A stretch of DNA of 9,249 nt, from assembly GCA_000715855.1 (NCBI GenBank), contig KL571270.1, forward strand, positions 11,794 to 21,042, given 5' to 3'. This DNA comes from Actinoplanes liguriensis (GTDB taxonomy: Bacteria > Actinomycetota > Actinomycetes > Mycobacteriales > Micromonosporaceae). This document shows, in pieces, positions 1-5,930 of this stretch. The notes under the pieces are model-generated. The model was given only the letters and a program-made list of their open reading frames with translations. It was not told where the DNA came from and searched no databases. The position numbers were made by a program, and so were the translations under genes. Numbering within the stretch: position 1 is the first letter of the stretch; every line of letters begins with the position of its first letter.

Positions 1-24
1 AGCCCACGGGCGGGAGTCGCGTAG

Positions 25-57
25 CGGCCCGGACCCGGCATCGGGGTCGCGGGGCCG
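25..57 (-). terminator. Possible hairpin after the GGDEF gene (weak)
   Basis: An imperfect GC-rich inverted repeat lies about 50 bp downstream of the stop of the diguanylate cyclase gene. CGGCCC (25-30) pairs with GGGCCG (52-57), and GACCC (32-36) pairs with GGGTC (44-48), around a 7-base loop with a small internal bulge. No T-rich run follows it on the minus strand, so it is at best an actinobacterial-type terminator without a U-tract. In DNA this GC-rich such hairpins also arise by chance. I see no gene in positions 1-106. Confidence 0.25.
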
Positions 58-106
58 GGGCGCGAGGGCCGGGCCACCGACGTACGCGCAAATGATCTGA
101 GCCGGG

Positions 107-1555
107 TCAGGCAGCGGCCGCGCGTTTCCGGGCGGTCTTCTCCGCATACATGGCGGCGTCGGCGTCGGCGAGCAGGTGATCCGCGGTGGGGCGCTCGAGC
201 GGGGTCCACGTGGAGACGCCGACGCTGACGCCGAAGAAGAGCTTCTCGCCGTGCCAGGACACCGGCTCGTCGACCAGGGCCCGCAGCCCGTCGGCGAGCT
301 CGCGGGCCTCGCCGGGGTCGCGCGGGCCGGTCGCCAGCACCACGAACTCGTCGCCGCCCAGCCGCGCCGCGGTGTCGCCCGGGCCGATCGCCGTGGTCAG
401 CCGCCGGGCGAACTCGACCAGGATGCGGTCGCCGGCCGCGTGGCCGTGCACGTCGTTGATCTGCTTGAAGCCGTTCAGGTCCATGTAGAGGACGACCGGG
501 CCGAACCCGGAGGCGCGGAACAGCTCCAGCTCCAGCTGAGCGTGCAGCGCGGCCCGATTCGCCAGCCCGGTGAGCTGGTCGTGCTCGGCCTGGTGGGCCA
601 GCGCGGCCTTCATCCGCTCCTGCTCGCGGACCACGAAGACGAAGCGGACCAGGATGAACGTGGTCAGCATGGTGATCGAGACCAGCAGCGAGGCCCGGCT
701 GACCAGCGTGCCGAACGAGTGCAGGCCGGTCACCGTCGGCAGCACGACCAGCGCGATGCCGAGGAAGACCACGCGCGCCGGGTGCAGCCGCTGCCCGGTC
801 ACCGCGGTGTCCGGTTCCGCGACCTTCGCCGCGTCCCGGTGCACCACGGCCGCCGCGAGCAGGCTGTTCGCGAGCAGGAGCAGGCCGTCGAACCGGTCCG
901 CCTGGCCGGCCCGGGACAGTTCCGGGAACAGCACCGGCAGCAGCGTGATGCTGATGTCGCCGATCAGGGTCAGGGTCAGCGCCGACACCAGGTAGCGGGC
1001 CGGGCCGCGGGTCGAGCCGGGCGCGAACACCAGGATGGCGGTGGCCGCGAAGAACATCACGTCGCCGAGCGGGTACGCCGCCCCGGCGAGCGTCTCCAGC
1101 GTCAGGCTCTGGTCCTCGAACGCCGGCAGGATCAGGAACTGCCAGAACAGCCAGGCCACCACGGTGGTCAGCGCGGCGGCGTCGAGCATGCCGTCCCGCT
1201 GGCGGCCCGGAGCGCGCAGCCGGACCAGCTTGACCATGCCGGTGAACAGCAGCGGATACCCGGAGATCCAGAGCACGTCGGACGGTGAGACGTCGCCGGG
1301 CGGGCCGGCCACGCGGCTCAGCACGTCGTACAGGACGTCGCCCGCCAGCCACACCGTCAGGGCGGCCGCGACCAGGCGGTACGCCCCGAGGCTCGGACCC
1401 TTGACGTGGCTCAGCCCGGCCCAGGCGCACGCCACCACGAACGAGAAGCCGATCAGGTACGCGATGTGCGCGGCATCGGTGCCCGGCCAGAACACGGACA
1501 CCGCACCCGCGACCGACGCGACGAGCGGCACCGCGGGAGCTGGAACACGTCTCAT
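107..1555 (-). CDS. Polytopic membrane diguanylate cyclase (GGDEF protein)
   Basis: The protein (482 aa) should make c-di-GMP from two GTP at the inner face of the membrane. Residues 1 to about 310 form roughly nine or ten hydrophobic segments (for example about 30-48, 125-145, 160-178, 187-208, 261-279, 287-308), which look like an integral-membrane sensor module. The GGDEF domain occupies about 320-480: DQLTGLANR at 326-334, metal-binding D359, N367 and D376 in the substrate pocket, and an intact GGDEF signature at 400-404. The inhibitory I-site, normally RxxD five residues before GGDEF, reads GPGD (391-394), so its arginine is missing and feedback inhibition by c-di-GMP is probably lost. 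There is no EAL domain. The ATG start follows an AGGGAG Shine-Dalgarno at rather short spacing (3 nt). It begins 18 bp after truB and is probably co-transcribed with it. The input signal sensed by the membrane part is unknown. Confidence 0.92.
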   Translation of the reverse strand: MRRVPAPAVPLVASVAGAVSVFWPGTDAAHIAYLIGFSFVVACAWAGLSHVKGPSLGAYRLVAAALTVWLAGDVLYDVLSRVAGPPGDVSPSDVLWISGYPLLFTGMVKLVRLRAPGRQRDGMLDAAALTTVVAWLFWQFLILPAFEDQSLTLETLAGAAYPLGDVMFFAATAILVFAPGSTRGPARYLVSALTLTLIGDISITLLPVLFPELSRAGQADRFDGLLLLANSLLAAAVVHRDAAKVAEPDTAVTGQRLHPARVVFLGIALVVLPTVTGLHSFGTLVSRASLLVSITMLTTFILVRFVFVVREQERMKAALAHQAEHDQLTGLANRAALHAQLELELFRASGFGPVVLYMDLNGFKQINDVHGHAAGDRILVEFARRLTTAIGPGDTAARLGGDEFVVLATGPRDPGEARELADGLRALVDEPVSWHGEKLFFGVSVGVSTWTPLERPTADHLLADADAAMYAEKTARKRAAAA

Positions 1556-1573
1556 GCGCTCCCTATCGGCGCG

Positions 1574-2455
1574 TCAGGCAGGCGCCAACACGATTTCCGC
1601 CCGGGCGCGCCCCGCACGCTCGCTGACGATCGCCAGGACCTCGCCCTCCGGGGAGAACACCGCGTACGGCCCGTCGATGCCGACCGGGCTCAGCGGGCCG
1701 CCGTGACGCAGCGTGCGGGTCTCCTCCTCGGTCGCCGTGCGCTGCGGGAACGCGCGCCGGGCGGCCTCGGACATGGGCAGGCCGATCACGTCGGGGGCGC
1801 GCTCCTCGAGCTGCTCCAGGGTCGACGCGGCGTCCAGGGTCATGGCGCCGACCGACGTACGTCGCAGAGCCGTGAGATGGCCGCCGACCTGCAGCGCCGT
1901 GCCCAGGTCACGGGCGATGGCCCGGATGTAGGTGCCCGAGGAGCAGGTGACGTCGACGTCGATGTCGATCACGTCCGCGCCCCGGCGGACGTCCAGGACG
2001 TCGAGCTGGAAAACGGTCACCTGGCGGGCCGGGATCTCCACGGTCTCGCCGTCCCGGACCCGCTTGTAGGCACGTTCACCGTTGATCTTGATGGCGCTGA
2101 CCGCGCTCGGGACCTGGTCGATCTCGCCCACCTGGGTCGCGAGGCTCGCCCGGATCGCCTCCTCGGTGACGGCACCGGTGGACGCCGTCGTGGTGACGTC
2201 GCCCTCGGCGTCGTCGGTCACCGTGGCCTGGCCCAGGCGGATCGTGGCGGTGTAGCTCTTCCGGGCGCCGATCACGTACGTGAGCAGGCGGGTCGCCCGG
2301 TTCACCCCGATGATCAGCACACCGGTGGCCATCGGGTCCAGGGTGCCGCCGTGCCCGACCCGGCGCGTCTTCGCCAGACGCCGGATTCGCGAGACCACGT
2401 CGTGCGAGGTCATGCCTGCGGGTTTGTCGACCACGATGAGCCCATCCACGTTCAC
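1574..2455 (-). CDS. truB: tRNA pseudouridine(55) synthase TruB
   Basis: TruB isomerises uridine 55 in the T-loop of most elongator tRNAs to pseudouridine, without a cofactor, in the cytoplasm. The 293-aa length is normal. Family motifs are all present: DGLIVVDKPAGMTSHDVV at the N-terminus (4-21), the catalytic motif VGHGGTLDPMATG (33-45) with catalytic Asp at 40, RLGQATVTDDAEGD (73-86), VPSAVSAIKINGERAY (115-130) and SGTYIRAIARDLG (173-185). The C-terminal 60-80 residues match the small PUA-like extension of actinobacterial TruB. The start chosen is GTG at 2455, with AGGGTGG about 7 nt upstream. A second in-frame GTG two codons later is an alternative. It is separated from the MATE gene by 91 bp, most of it a duplicated remnant of the MATE 3' end, and from the downstream GGDEF gene by only 18 bp. 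Confidence 0.97.
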   Translation of the reverse strand: MNVDGLIVVDKPAGMTSHDVVSRIRRLAKTRRVGHGGTLDPMATGVLIIGVNRATRLLTYVIGARKSYTATIRLGQATVTDDAEGDVTTTASTGAVTEEAIRASLATQVGEIDQVPSAVSAIKINGERAYKRVRDGETVEIPARQVTVFQLDVLDVRRGADVIDIDVDVTCSSGTYIRAIARDLGTALQVGGHLTALRRTSVGAMTLDAASTLEQLEERAPDVIGLPMSEAARRAFPQRTATEEETRTLRHGGPLSPVGIDGPYAVFSPEGEVLAIVSERAGRARAEIVLAPA

Positions 2456-2484
2456 CCGACCACCCTATGGCCAGGCCCGTCCAC

Positions 2485-2600
2485 CCTCTCAACGGGTGGC
2501 GCCGACGACGATCCAGCGCGCGGAGCGCCGGCGGGACACCGTCCTCTCAACGGGTGGCGCCGACGACGGTCCAGCGTGCGGAGCGCCAGCGGGACACCGT
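2485..2600. repeat. 58-bp tandem duplication of the MATE gene 3' end
   Basis: Two adjacent copies, 2485-2542 and 2543-2600, are each exactly 58 bp, abut with no spacer and differ at only three positions (all transitions). The right copy (2543-2600) carries the last 17 codons of the MATE gene, its TGA stop and four bases beyond. The left copy is the same stretch repeated downstream of that stop, so it is not translated. Read in the ancestral frame, the left copy would carry Trp-to-Arg and Thr-to-Ile changes plus one silent change, as expected of decaying or unconstrained sequence. The left copy also completes a hairpin, CCACCC (2481-2486) with GGGTGG (2494-2499), just after the MATE gene. Confidence 0.95.
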
Positions 2601-3860
2601 GGCGACCAGGCGGACGGCGATGAACAGCGCCAGGCCCGCCCAGACGCCGCCCAGGCCGAGGTCGAACGCGTACGCCAGCCAGATCATCGGCAGGAAACCC
2701 AGCAGCGCCGCCAGGATCGTGCTCACCCGCAGGAAGGCGACGTCGCCCGCGCCGATCAGGACGCCGTCCAGCGCGTAGACCACGCCGGCGAACGGCAGCA
2801 GGGCGATGAACCACGGCCACACGATCGCCGCCTGATCGATCACCGCCTGGTCCGTGGTGAACCAGCCGGCGATGACCGGGGAGCCGGCCGCGACCAGGGC
2901 GGCGAACCCGACCGCCGCGACGCCGCCGGCAATGGTGACCCGGCGGGCCACGTCCCGCGCCTGGTCCACGTCGCCGGCGCCGAGGGCCGCGCCGACCAGC
3001 GACTGGGCGGCGATCGCGACCGCGTCCAGGGCGAGCGCGGCGAAGAACCAGAGCTGCAGCGCGATCTGGTGGGCGCCGACCGCGGCGATCCCGAAGCGGG
3101 ACGCCACCGCGGTCGCGGAGAGGAAGCACGCCTGGAACGCCGCGCCCCGGATCAGCAGGTCCCGGCCGAGCACCACCTGGCTGACGATCACCGACGGCAC
3201 CGGGCGCAGGTGGCGGGTCTCCCGGACGAGCGCCACCAGGAAGAACCCGCCGCCGATGGTCTGGGCGGTCACGTTCGCGATCGCCGAGCCGGTCAGGCCC
3301 AGGCCGAGCGGGAAGACCAGCACCGGGCAGAGGACGGCGGACAGCGCGTTCGCGCCGAGCACGATGAACAGCGGCCGCCGGGTGTCCTGGACGCCGCGCA
3401 TCCACCCGTTGCCGGCCGCGGCGAGCAGCAGCCCGGGCCCGCCGAGGGCGGCGATCCGCAGCCATCCGGCCGCGGCGTCCGCGGTCTGCGGGTTTCCGGC
3501 GAGCGCGTGTGCCAGCGGGCCGGCCAGGGTCAGGCCGAGCAGGGCCAGCACCACCCCGAGCCCGAGGGCGAGCCAGGAGGCCTGGACTCCCTCGGCGACG
3601 GCGGCCGGCCGGTCGCCCGCACCGAAGCGGCGCGCGGCGCGTCCGGTCGTCCCGTACGCCGTCAGGGTCCCGAACCAGGTGGCGACCGCCATCACGGTGC
3701 CGCCGACCGCGACCGCGCCGAGGGGCGTGGAGCCGAGATGGCCGACGACGGCGGTGTCCACCAGCACGTACAACGGCTCGGCGGCGAGCACCACGAGAGC
3801 CGGGAGAGCGAGCTTGGCGATCTGACGGGAACCGGTGCGCGGCTGGGCAGACGGGCTCAT
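2547..3860 (-). CDS. dinF: MATE-family efflux transporter, DinF type
   Basis: A 437-aa integral membrane protein with the twelve hydrophobic segments expected of a MATE antiporter, which exports cationic drugs or metabolites using H+ or Na+ gradients. The N-terminal stretch RQIAKLALPALVVLAAEPLY (12-31), the acidic residue D35 in the first membrane segment, and GNGWMRGVQDTRRPL (150-164) are typical of the DinF branch. The same neighbour order (infB, rbfA, nrnA, dinF) is known from Mycobacterium tuberculosis (Rv2837c-Rv2836c). The substrate cannot be read from sequence. The name DinF comes from E. coli DNA-damage induction, and I see no LexA-type box here that would support such regulation. The ATG at 3860 has a modest GGGA Shine-Dalgarno 5 nt upstream. 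An ATG ten bases further up is out of frame. The last 17 codons and the stop are duplicated immediately downstream. Confidence 0.92.
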   Translation of the reverse strand: MSPSAQPRTGSRQIAKLALPALVVLAAEPLYVLVDTAVVGHLGSTPLGAVAVGGTVMAVATWFGTLTAYGTTGRAARRFGAGDRPAAVAEGVQASWLALGLGVVLALLGLTLAGPLAHALAGNPQTADAAAGWLRIAALGGPGLLLAAAGNGWMRGVQDTRRPLFIVLGANALSAVLCPVLVFPLGLGLTGSAIANVTAQTIGGGFFLVALVRETRHLRPVPSVIVSQVVLGRDLLIRGAAFQACFLSATAVASRFGIAAVGAHQIALQLWFFAALALDAVAIAAQSLVGAALGAGDVDQARDVARRVTIAGGVAAVGFAALVAAGSPVIAGWFTTDQAVIDQAAIVWPWFIALLPFAGVVYALDGVLIGAGDVAFLRVSTILAALLGFLPMIWLAYAFDLGLGGVWAGLALFIAVRLVATVSRWRSARWTVVGATR

Positions 3861-3932
3861 GGTGTCCCATGATGCCCGCCCAGCGGTAAGGATTGCAACC
3901 GGGTTCAGGGCCTTACACTTGGCCCCGGTGAC

Positions 3933-4022
3933 CTACTGACGCGTGTCCAGCGAGGTCTGCAGCGCGCGGCGTGCCTGCTCACGGGCGTCGTCGGTGGGCT
4001 GGGGCTTCGGCTTGGCAGCCAT
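3933..4022 (-). CDS. Small 29-aa charged protein, function unknown
   Basis: A short open frame runs from ATG at 4022 to TAG at 3933. It begins MAAKPKPQPTDDAREQ and continues as an alpha-helix-prone Arg/Ala/Gln-rich tail ending LDTRQ. A textbook Shine-Dalgarno (GGAAGG, 8 nt upstream, inside GGAAGGAA) precedes it, one of the best ribosome binding sites in the window. Codon third positions are nearly all G or C, as in the neighbouring real genes. The first part is Lys/Pro-rich and looks disordered; the rest could form one amphipathic helix. There is no membrane segment or cysteine. It lies 72 bp upstream of the MATE gene on the same strand, in the gap after the nrnA terminator, so it may be the first gene of the MATE-truB-GGDEF transcript, or a leader peptide for it. 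I do not recognise a family. A 102-aa frame overlapping it in another register lacks these features and is probably spurious. Confidence 0.7.
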   Translation of the reverse strand: MAAKPKPQPTDDAREQARRALQTSLDTRQ

Positions 4023-4028
4023 GAGAGG

Positions 4029-4036
4029 TTCCTTCC
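4029..4036 (-). promoter_or_regulatory. Strong ribosome binding site of the 29-aa gene
   Basis: GGAAGGAA on the minus strand, with GGAAGG 8 nt and AAGGAA 6 nt before the ATG at 4022. Its strength and ideal spacing are the main reason for calling the short frame a gene. Confidence 0.75.
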
Positions 4037-4078
4037 ACGGTGGGGTTGGGCGCCCGCACCAGCGGAGCGCCCCGAATC

Positions 4079-4142
4079 GGTCGAGCGGGCGTCACAGAGG
4101 GCCGGTCCGGGATCGCCGGACGCCTGGCAAGGTGACGCGACC
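4079..4142. other. Self-complementary segment, possible structured leader RNA
   Basis: Nested inverted repeats stack on one axis. GGTCG (4079-4083) faces CGACC (4138-4142); GCGTCAC (4089-4095) pairs perfectly with GTGACGC (4132-4138); GCC (4101-4103) pairs with GGC (4126-4128); and GTCCGG (4105-4110) pairs with CCGGAC (4116-4121) around a 5-base loop. The segment lies 57 bp upstream of the small gene, inside its likely 5' leader. It matches no RNA family I know, and GC-rich DNA often folds this way by chance. Confidence 0.35.
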
Positions 4143-4202
4143 CGGGGCGGTGACCCCAGGCGGCTCGCGGTCTCGCGGAAGGCGGAGGTGTCAGCCGCGC
4201 AA

Positions 4203-4238
4203 AACCAAATCACCGTTCAGGAACCAAACTAACGTTCA
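4203..4238. repeat. Two 17-bp AT-rich direct repeats, possible operator
   Basis: AACCAAATCACCGTTCA (4203-4219) and AACCAAACTAACGTTCA (4222-4238) agree at 14 of 17 positions and recur with a 19-bp period. The shared parts are AACCAAA at one end and CGTTCA at the other. They sit in the most AT-rich stretch of an otherwise GC-rich gap, upstream of the small gene and MATE genes and downstream of the nrnA terminator, which is where a promoter with a repeated activator or repressor site would be. No regulator gene is in the window, so the binding protein is unknown. Confidence 0.5.
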
Positions 4239-4271
4239 ATCAACCCATCGCACGGCTGGTTCCCGCGATCC

Positions 4272-4311
4272 GGGAAGAAACGAAGGGGGCCGCCCGACCG
4301 GGCGACCCCCT
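4272..4311 (-). terminator. Intrinsic terminator after nrnA
   Basis: On the minus strand, 19 bp after the nrnA stop, a strong hairpin forms. AGGGGG (4284-4289) pairs with CCCCCT (4306-4311), one C/A mismatch follows, then CGCCC (4291-4295) pairs with GGGCG (4300-4304) around a 4-base loop. It is followed by the T-rich tail TTCGTTTCTT (minus strand, 4284 down to 4275). This is the best classical terminator in the window and should end the infB-to-nrnA transcript, making the genes to its left a separate transcription unit. A second short hairpin (TTCCCG 4260-4265 with CGGGAA 4271-4276) directly follows. Confidence 0.85.
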
Positions 4312-4330
4312 ATGAGCTGTTGAAACAGCG

Positions 4331-5350
4331 TCAATTCAGGTAATCGTCAAGTAGCCGACGCACGGTGTCCACCACGTCGCGAGGCTCCCCAAAACCGGTG
4401 AAACCGGCCGCCAGGCGGTGACCACCGCCACCCTGGGAGATCGCCAGGCGGCTCACGTCGACCGCGCCCTTGCTCCGCAGCGACACCGCCCACTCCCGGT
4501 CGGCCACCTGCTTCACCAGCACTGTCACATCCGCCTCGGCGACCGAGCGGACCGGGTCGATCAGAGTGTCCAGCACGTACGGCGGCTGGTCGTGCCGAGC
4601 CAGGTCGGCCAGCGTCGCATAGGTCCACACCAGGCCGCGCCCACCGGCCGCTGCGGGCTCCAGCTCCGCCCGGCCGAGCACCTCGCCGGCCAGCTTCATC
4701 GCCCCGAACGGCCGGGTGTCGAAGATCCGCCGGGAGATGTCCCCCGGACGCAGCCCGGTGGCGATCAGCCGCGCGGCCAGCTCGTGCACCGCGACCGTGG
4801 TCATGTCGAACTTGAACGAGCCGGTATCGGTCGCCAGCGCCACGTAGAAGCACTCGGCGATCTCCGCGTCCAGCGGCACCCCGAGCCGGCCCACGAACTG
4901 ATCGGCGAGCACCGAGGTGGCCGCGGCACGCGGGTCGACCAGCCGGATCGTGCCGAAGCCGGTGTTCGACGCGTGGTGGTCGAGCACGACGCTGACCGGC
5001 GCCGCCGCGACCCGGCCGGCCAGACCGCCCAGCCGTGACTCGGCGGCCACGTCAAAGATCAGGAAGAGCGCGGGGGCAGAATACGCATCCGGCTCCGGGA
5101 CCAGCAGGTCCATGCCGGGGAGCTCCGCGTAGGGGGTCGGGACGCGGAACTCGCCCGGGAACGTCGCGCGGACCCGGGTGAACCCGAGACGGCGCAGCGC
5201 CAGACCGAATCCGAGCATGCTGCCGAGCGCGTCCCCATCCGGGCTCACGTGGCAGACGAGCTGGATCTCGGCGTCGCCGCCGAGCGCGCGGACCGCCGCG
5301 ACGGCGGCGTCCCACTGCTCGGCGGCGGGCTCGGTCAGCGCACTCGTCAC
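4331..5350 (-). CDS. nrnA: DHH/DHHA1 phosphodiesterase, NrnA/CnpB type
   Basis: A 339-aa cytoplasmic phosphodiesterase. NrnA relatives hydrolyse short RNA oligonucleotides (nanoRNA) and phosphoadenosine phosphate (pAp), and the mycobacterial relative Rv2837c (CnpB) also acts on c-di-AMP and its linear product. All DHH metal-site motifs are intact: HVSPDGDALGS (34-44), Asp at 100 in FLIFD, DHH at 124-126 in VLDHHASN, and DTGSFKFD (175-182). The C-terminal DHHA1 domain carries GGGGH (307-311), which contacts substrate. The length is normal. The start is GTG at 5350, overlapping the rbfA stop in the sequence GTGA, so translation is probably coupled to rbfA. An intrinsic terminator follows the gene. 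Whether this enzyme prefers nanoRNA, pAp, pGpG or c-di-AMP cannot be decided from sequence. Confidence 0.94.
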   Translation of the reverse strand: MTSALTEPAAEQWDAAVAAVRALGGDAEIQLVCHVSPDGDALGSMLGFGLALRRLGFTRVRATFPGEFRVPTPYAELPGMDLLVPEPDAYSAPALFLIFDVAAESRLGGLAGRVAAAPVSVVLDHHASNTGFGTIRLVDPRAAATSVLADQFVGRLGVPLDAEIAECFYVALATDTGSFKFDMTTVAVHELAARLIATGLRPGDISRRIFDTRPFGAMKLAGEVLGRAELEPAAAGGRGLVWTYATLADLARHDQPPYVLDTLIDPVRSVAEADVTVLVKQVADREWAVSLRSKGAVDVSRLAISQGGGGHRLAAGFTGFGEPRDVVDTVRRLLDDYLN

Positions 5351-5817
5351 CCGAGGTCCTCGCGGGCGCCGACCCGCTCGGCCTCCTCGTCCTCCTCCGC
5401 CGGCTCCTCGGCCTTGTACGGGTCCGGGTCGCCCGCATACTGCTTGCCGGTCGCGAGCCGCTGGACCTCCTCGTCCCGGTGCCGCGCGGCGGCCAGGAGG
5501 TCGTCGATCTCCTTCACGTTCTCCTGCACGTTGTCGAGCTTGAACGCCAGGCTCGGCGAGTGCCGCAGCCCCAGCGCGTGCCCGACCCGGCTGCGCAACA
5601 TGCCCTTGGCGCTCTCCAGCGCCGCGGCGGTCGAGGCCTGCTCGACCGCGTCGCCCAGCACCGTGTAGAAGACCGTCGCCTCCCGGAGGTCACCGGTGAT
5701 CCGGGCGTCCGTGATCGTCACCATGCCGAGGCGGGGATCCTTGATCTCCCGCACCAGCGAGGCCACCAGCTCACGAACACGCTCCGCATGCCGCCGTGCC
5801 TTGGCCGGATCCGACAT
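5347..5817 (-). CDS. rbfA: 30S ribosome-binding factor RbfA
   Basis: RbfA binds the 30S subunit late in assembly, near the 5' end of 16S rRNA, and is needed for its maturation and for cold growth. The protein is 156 aa from the start chosen here. The single KH-like domain spans about 5-115: ARRHAERVRELVASLV (7-22), the family signature IKDPRLGMVTITDARIT (25-41), DLREATVFYTVLGD (43-56) and the helix LESAKGMLRSRVG (67-79). The C-terminal tail (about 136-156) is acidic and probably disordered. The frame stays open to a TTG at 5868, 17 codons further up, but ATG at 5817 has a perfect GGAGGT site 7 nt before it and gives the N-terminus expected for actinobacterial RbfA. The stop overlaps the nrnA start by four bases. 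Confidence 0.95.
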   Translation of the reverse strand: MSDPAKARRHAERVRELVASLVREIKDPRLGMVTITDARITGDLREATVFYTVLGDAVEQASTAAALESAKGMLRSRVGHALGLRHSPSLAFKLDNVQENVKEIDDLLAAARHRDEEVQRLATGKQYAGDPDPYKAEEPAEEDEEAERVGAREDLG

Positions 5818-5824
5818 CTCGCCC

Positions 5825-5830
5825 ACCTCC
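5825..5830 (-). promoter_or_regulatory. Ribosome binding site that fixes the rbfA start
   Basis: GGAGGT on the minus strand lies 7 nt upstream of ATG 5817. It settles the choice against the upstream in-frame TTG at 5868, because it would lie inside the coding region of that longer version. Confidence 0.85.
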
Positions 5831-5930
5831 GACTGTGAAACTCGCGGGCCGACGTTGCTCCCGCCCAACTTGGTGAAGCGTACCCAGGCCCCCCGACAGA
5901 ACCATCATGCGGTTTTACCCGCCGGAGCAC

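Larger units (their letters stand above)
4023..4330. other. 308-bp gene-free region between nrnA and the small gene
   Basis: From right to left the gap holds a small hairpin right after nrnA (GCTGT 4316-4320 with ACAGC 4325-4329), the nrnA terminator (4272-4311), an AT-rich stretch with two 17-bp direct repeats (4203-4238), a self-complementary segment (4079-4142) and the small gene's ribosome binding site. It must contain the promoter of the small gene and MATE transcript if the terminator works, but I found no clear -35/-10 pair. No tRNA, and no riboswitch that I recognise, is present. Confidence 0.6.

Noticed and set aside
1..12. Possible adapter at the left end (AGCCCACG resembles part of a Nextera read-2 adapter)
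   Set aside because: Only eight bases match and the next bases diverge; no mosaic end is present, so chance is the simpler explanation.
176..1288. Long plus-strand open frame (370 codons) opposite the GGDEF gene
   Set aside because: Arg/Gln/His-rich product with no motifs, typical of the antisense shadow of a GC-rich gene; the minus-strand frame has complete GGDEF motifs.
1853..2283. Two 12-bp palindromes with a CGTACG-type core inside truB (1853-1864 and 2272-2283)
   Set aside because: Both lie within conserved coding sequence and short GC-rich palindromes are common; no spacing or context suggests a binding site.
2280..3872. 530-codon plus-strand open frame opposite truB and the MATE gene
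   Set aside because: It runs across two well-supported genes and their gap; its composition is that of a shadow frame and it has no recognisable domain.
3908..3925. Hairpin GGGCC/GGCCC after the 29-aa gene as a terminator
   Set aside because: Only a 5-bp stem with an 8-base loop and no T-run on the minus strand; too weak to call.
3905..4213. 102-codon minus-strand frame covering the small gene in another register
   Set aside because: No convincing ribosome binding site, mixed composition, and it overlaps the better-supported 29-codon frame and the self-complementary segment.
4241..4257. Third copy of the AT-rich direct repeat
   Set aside because: Only the first AACC matches; the rest of the element is absent.
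5818..5868. Longer rbfA starting at TTG 5868
   Set aside because: It would add 17 residues not expected in the family and place the perfect GGAGGT site inside the coding region.
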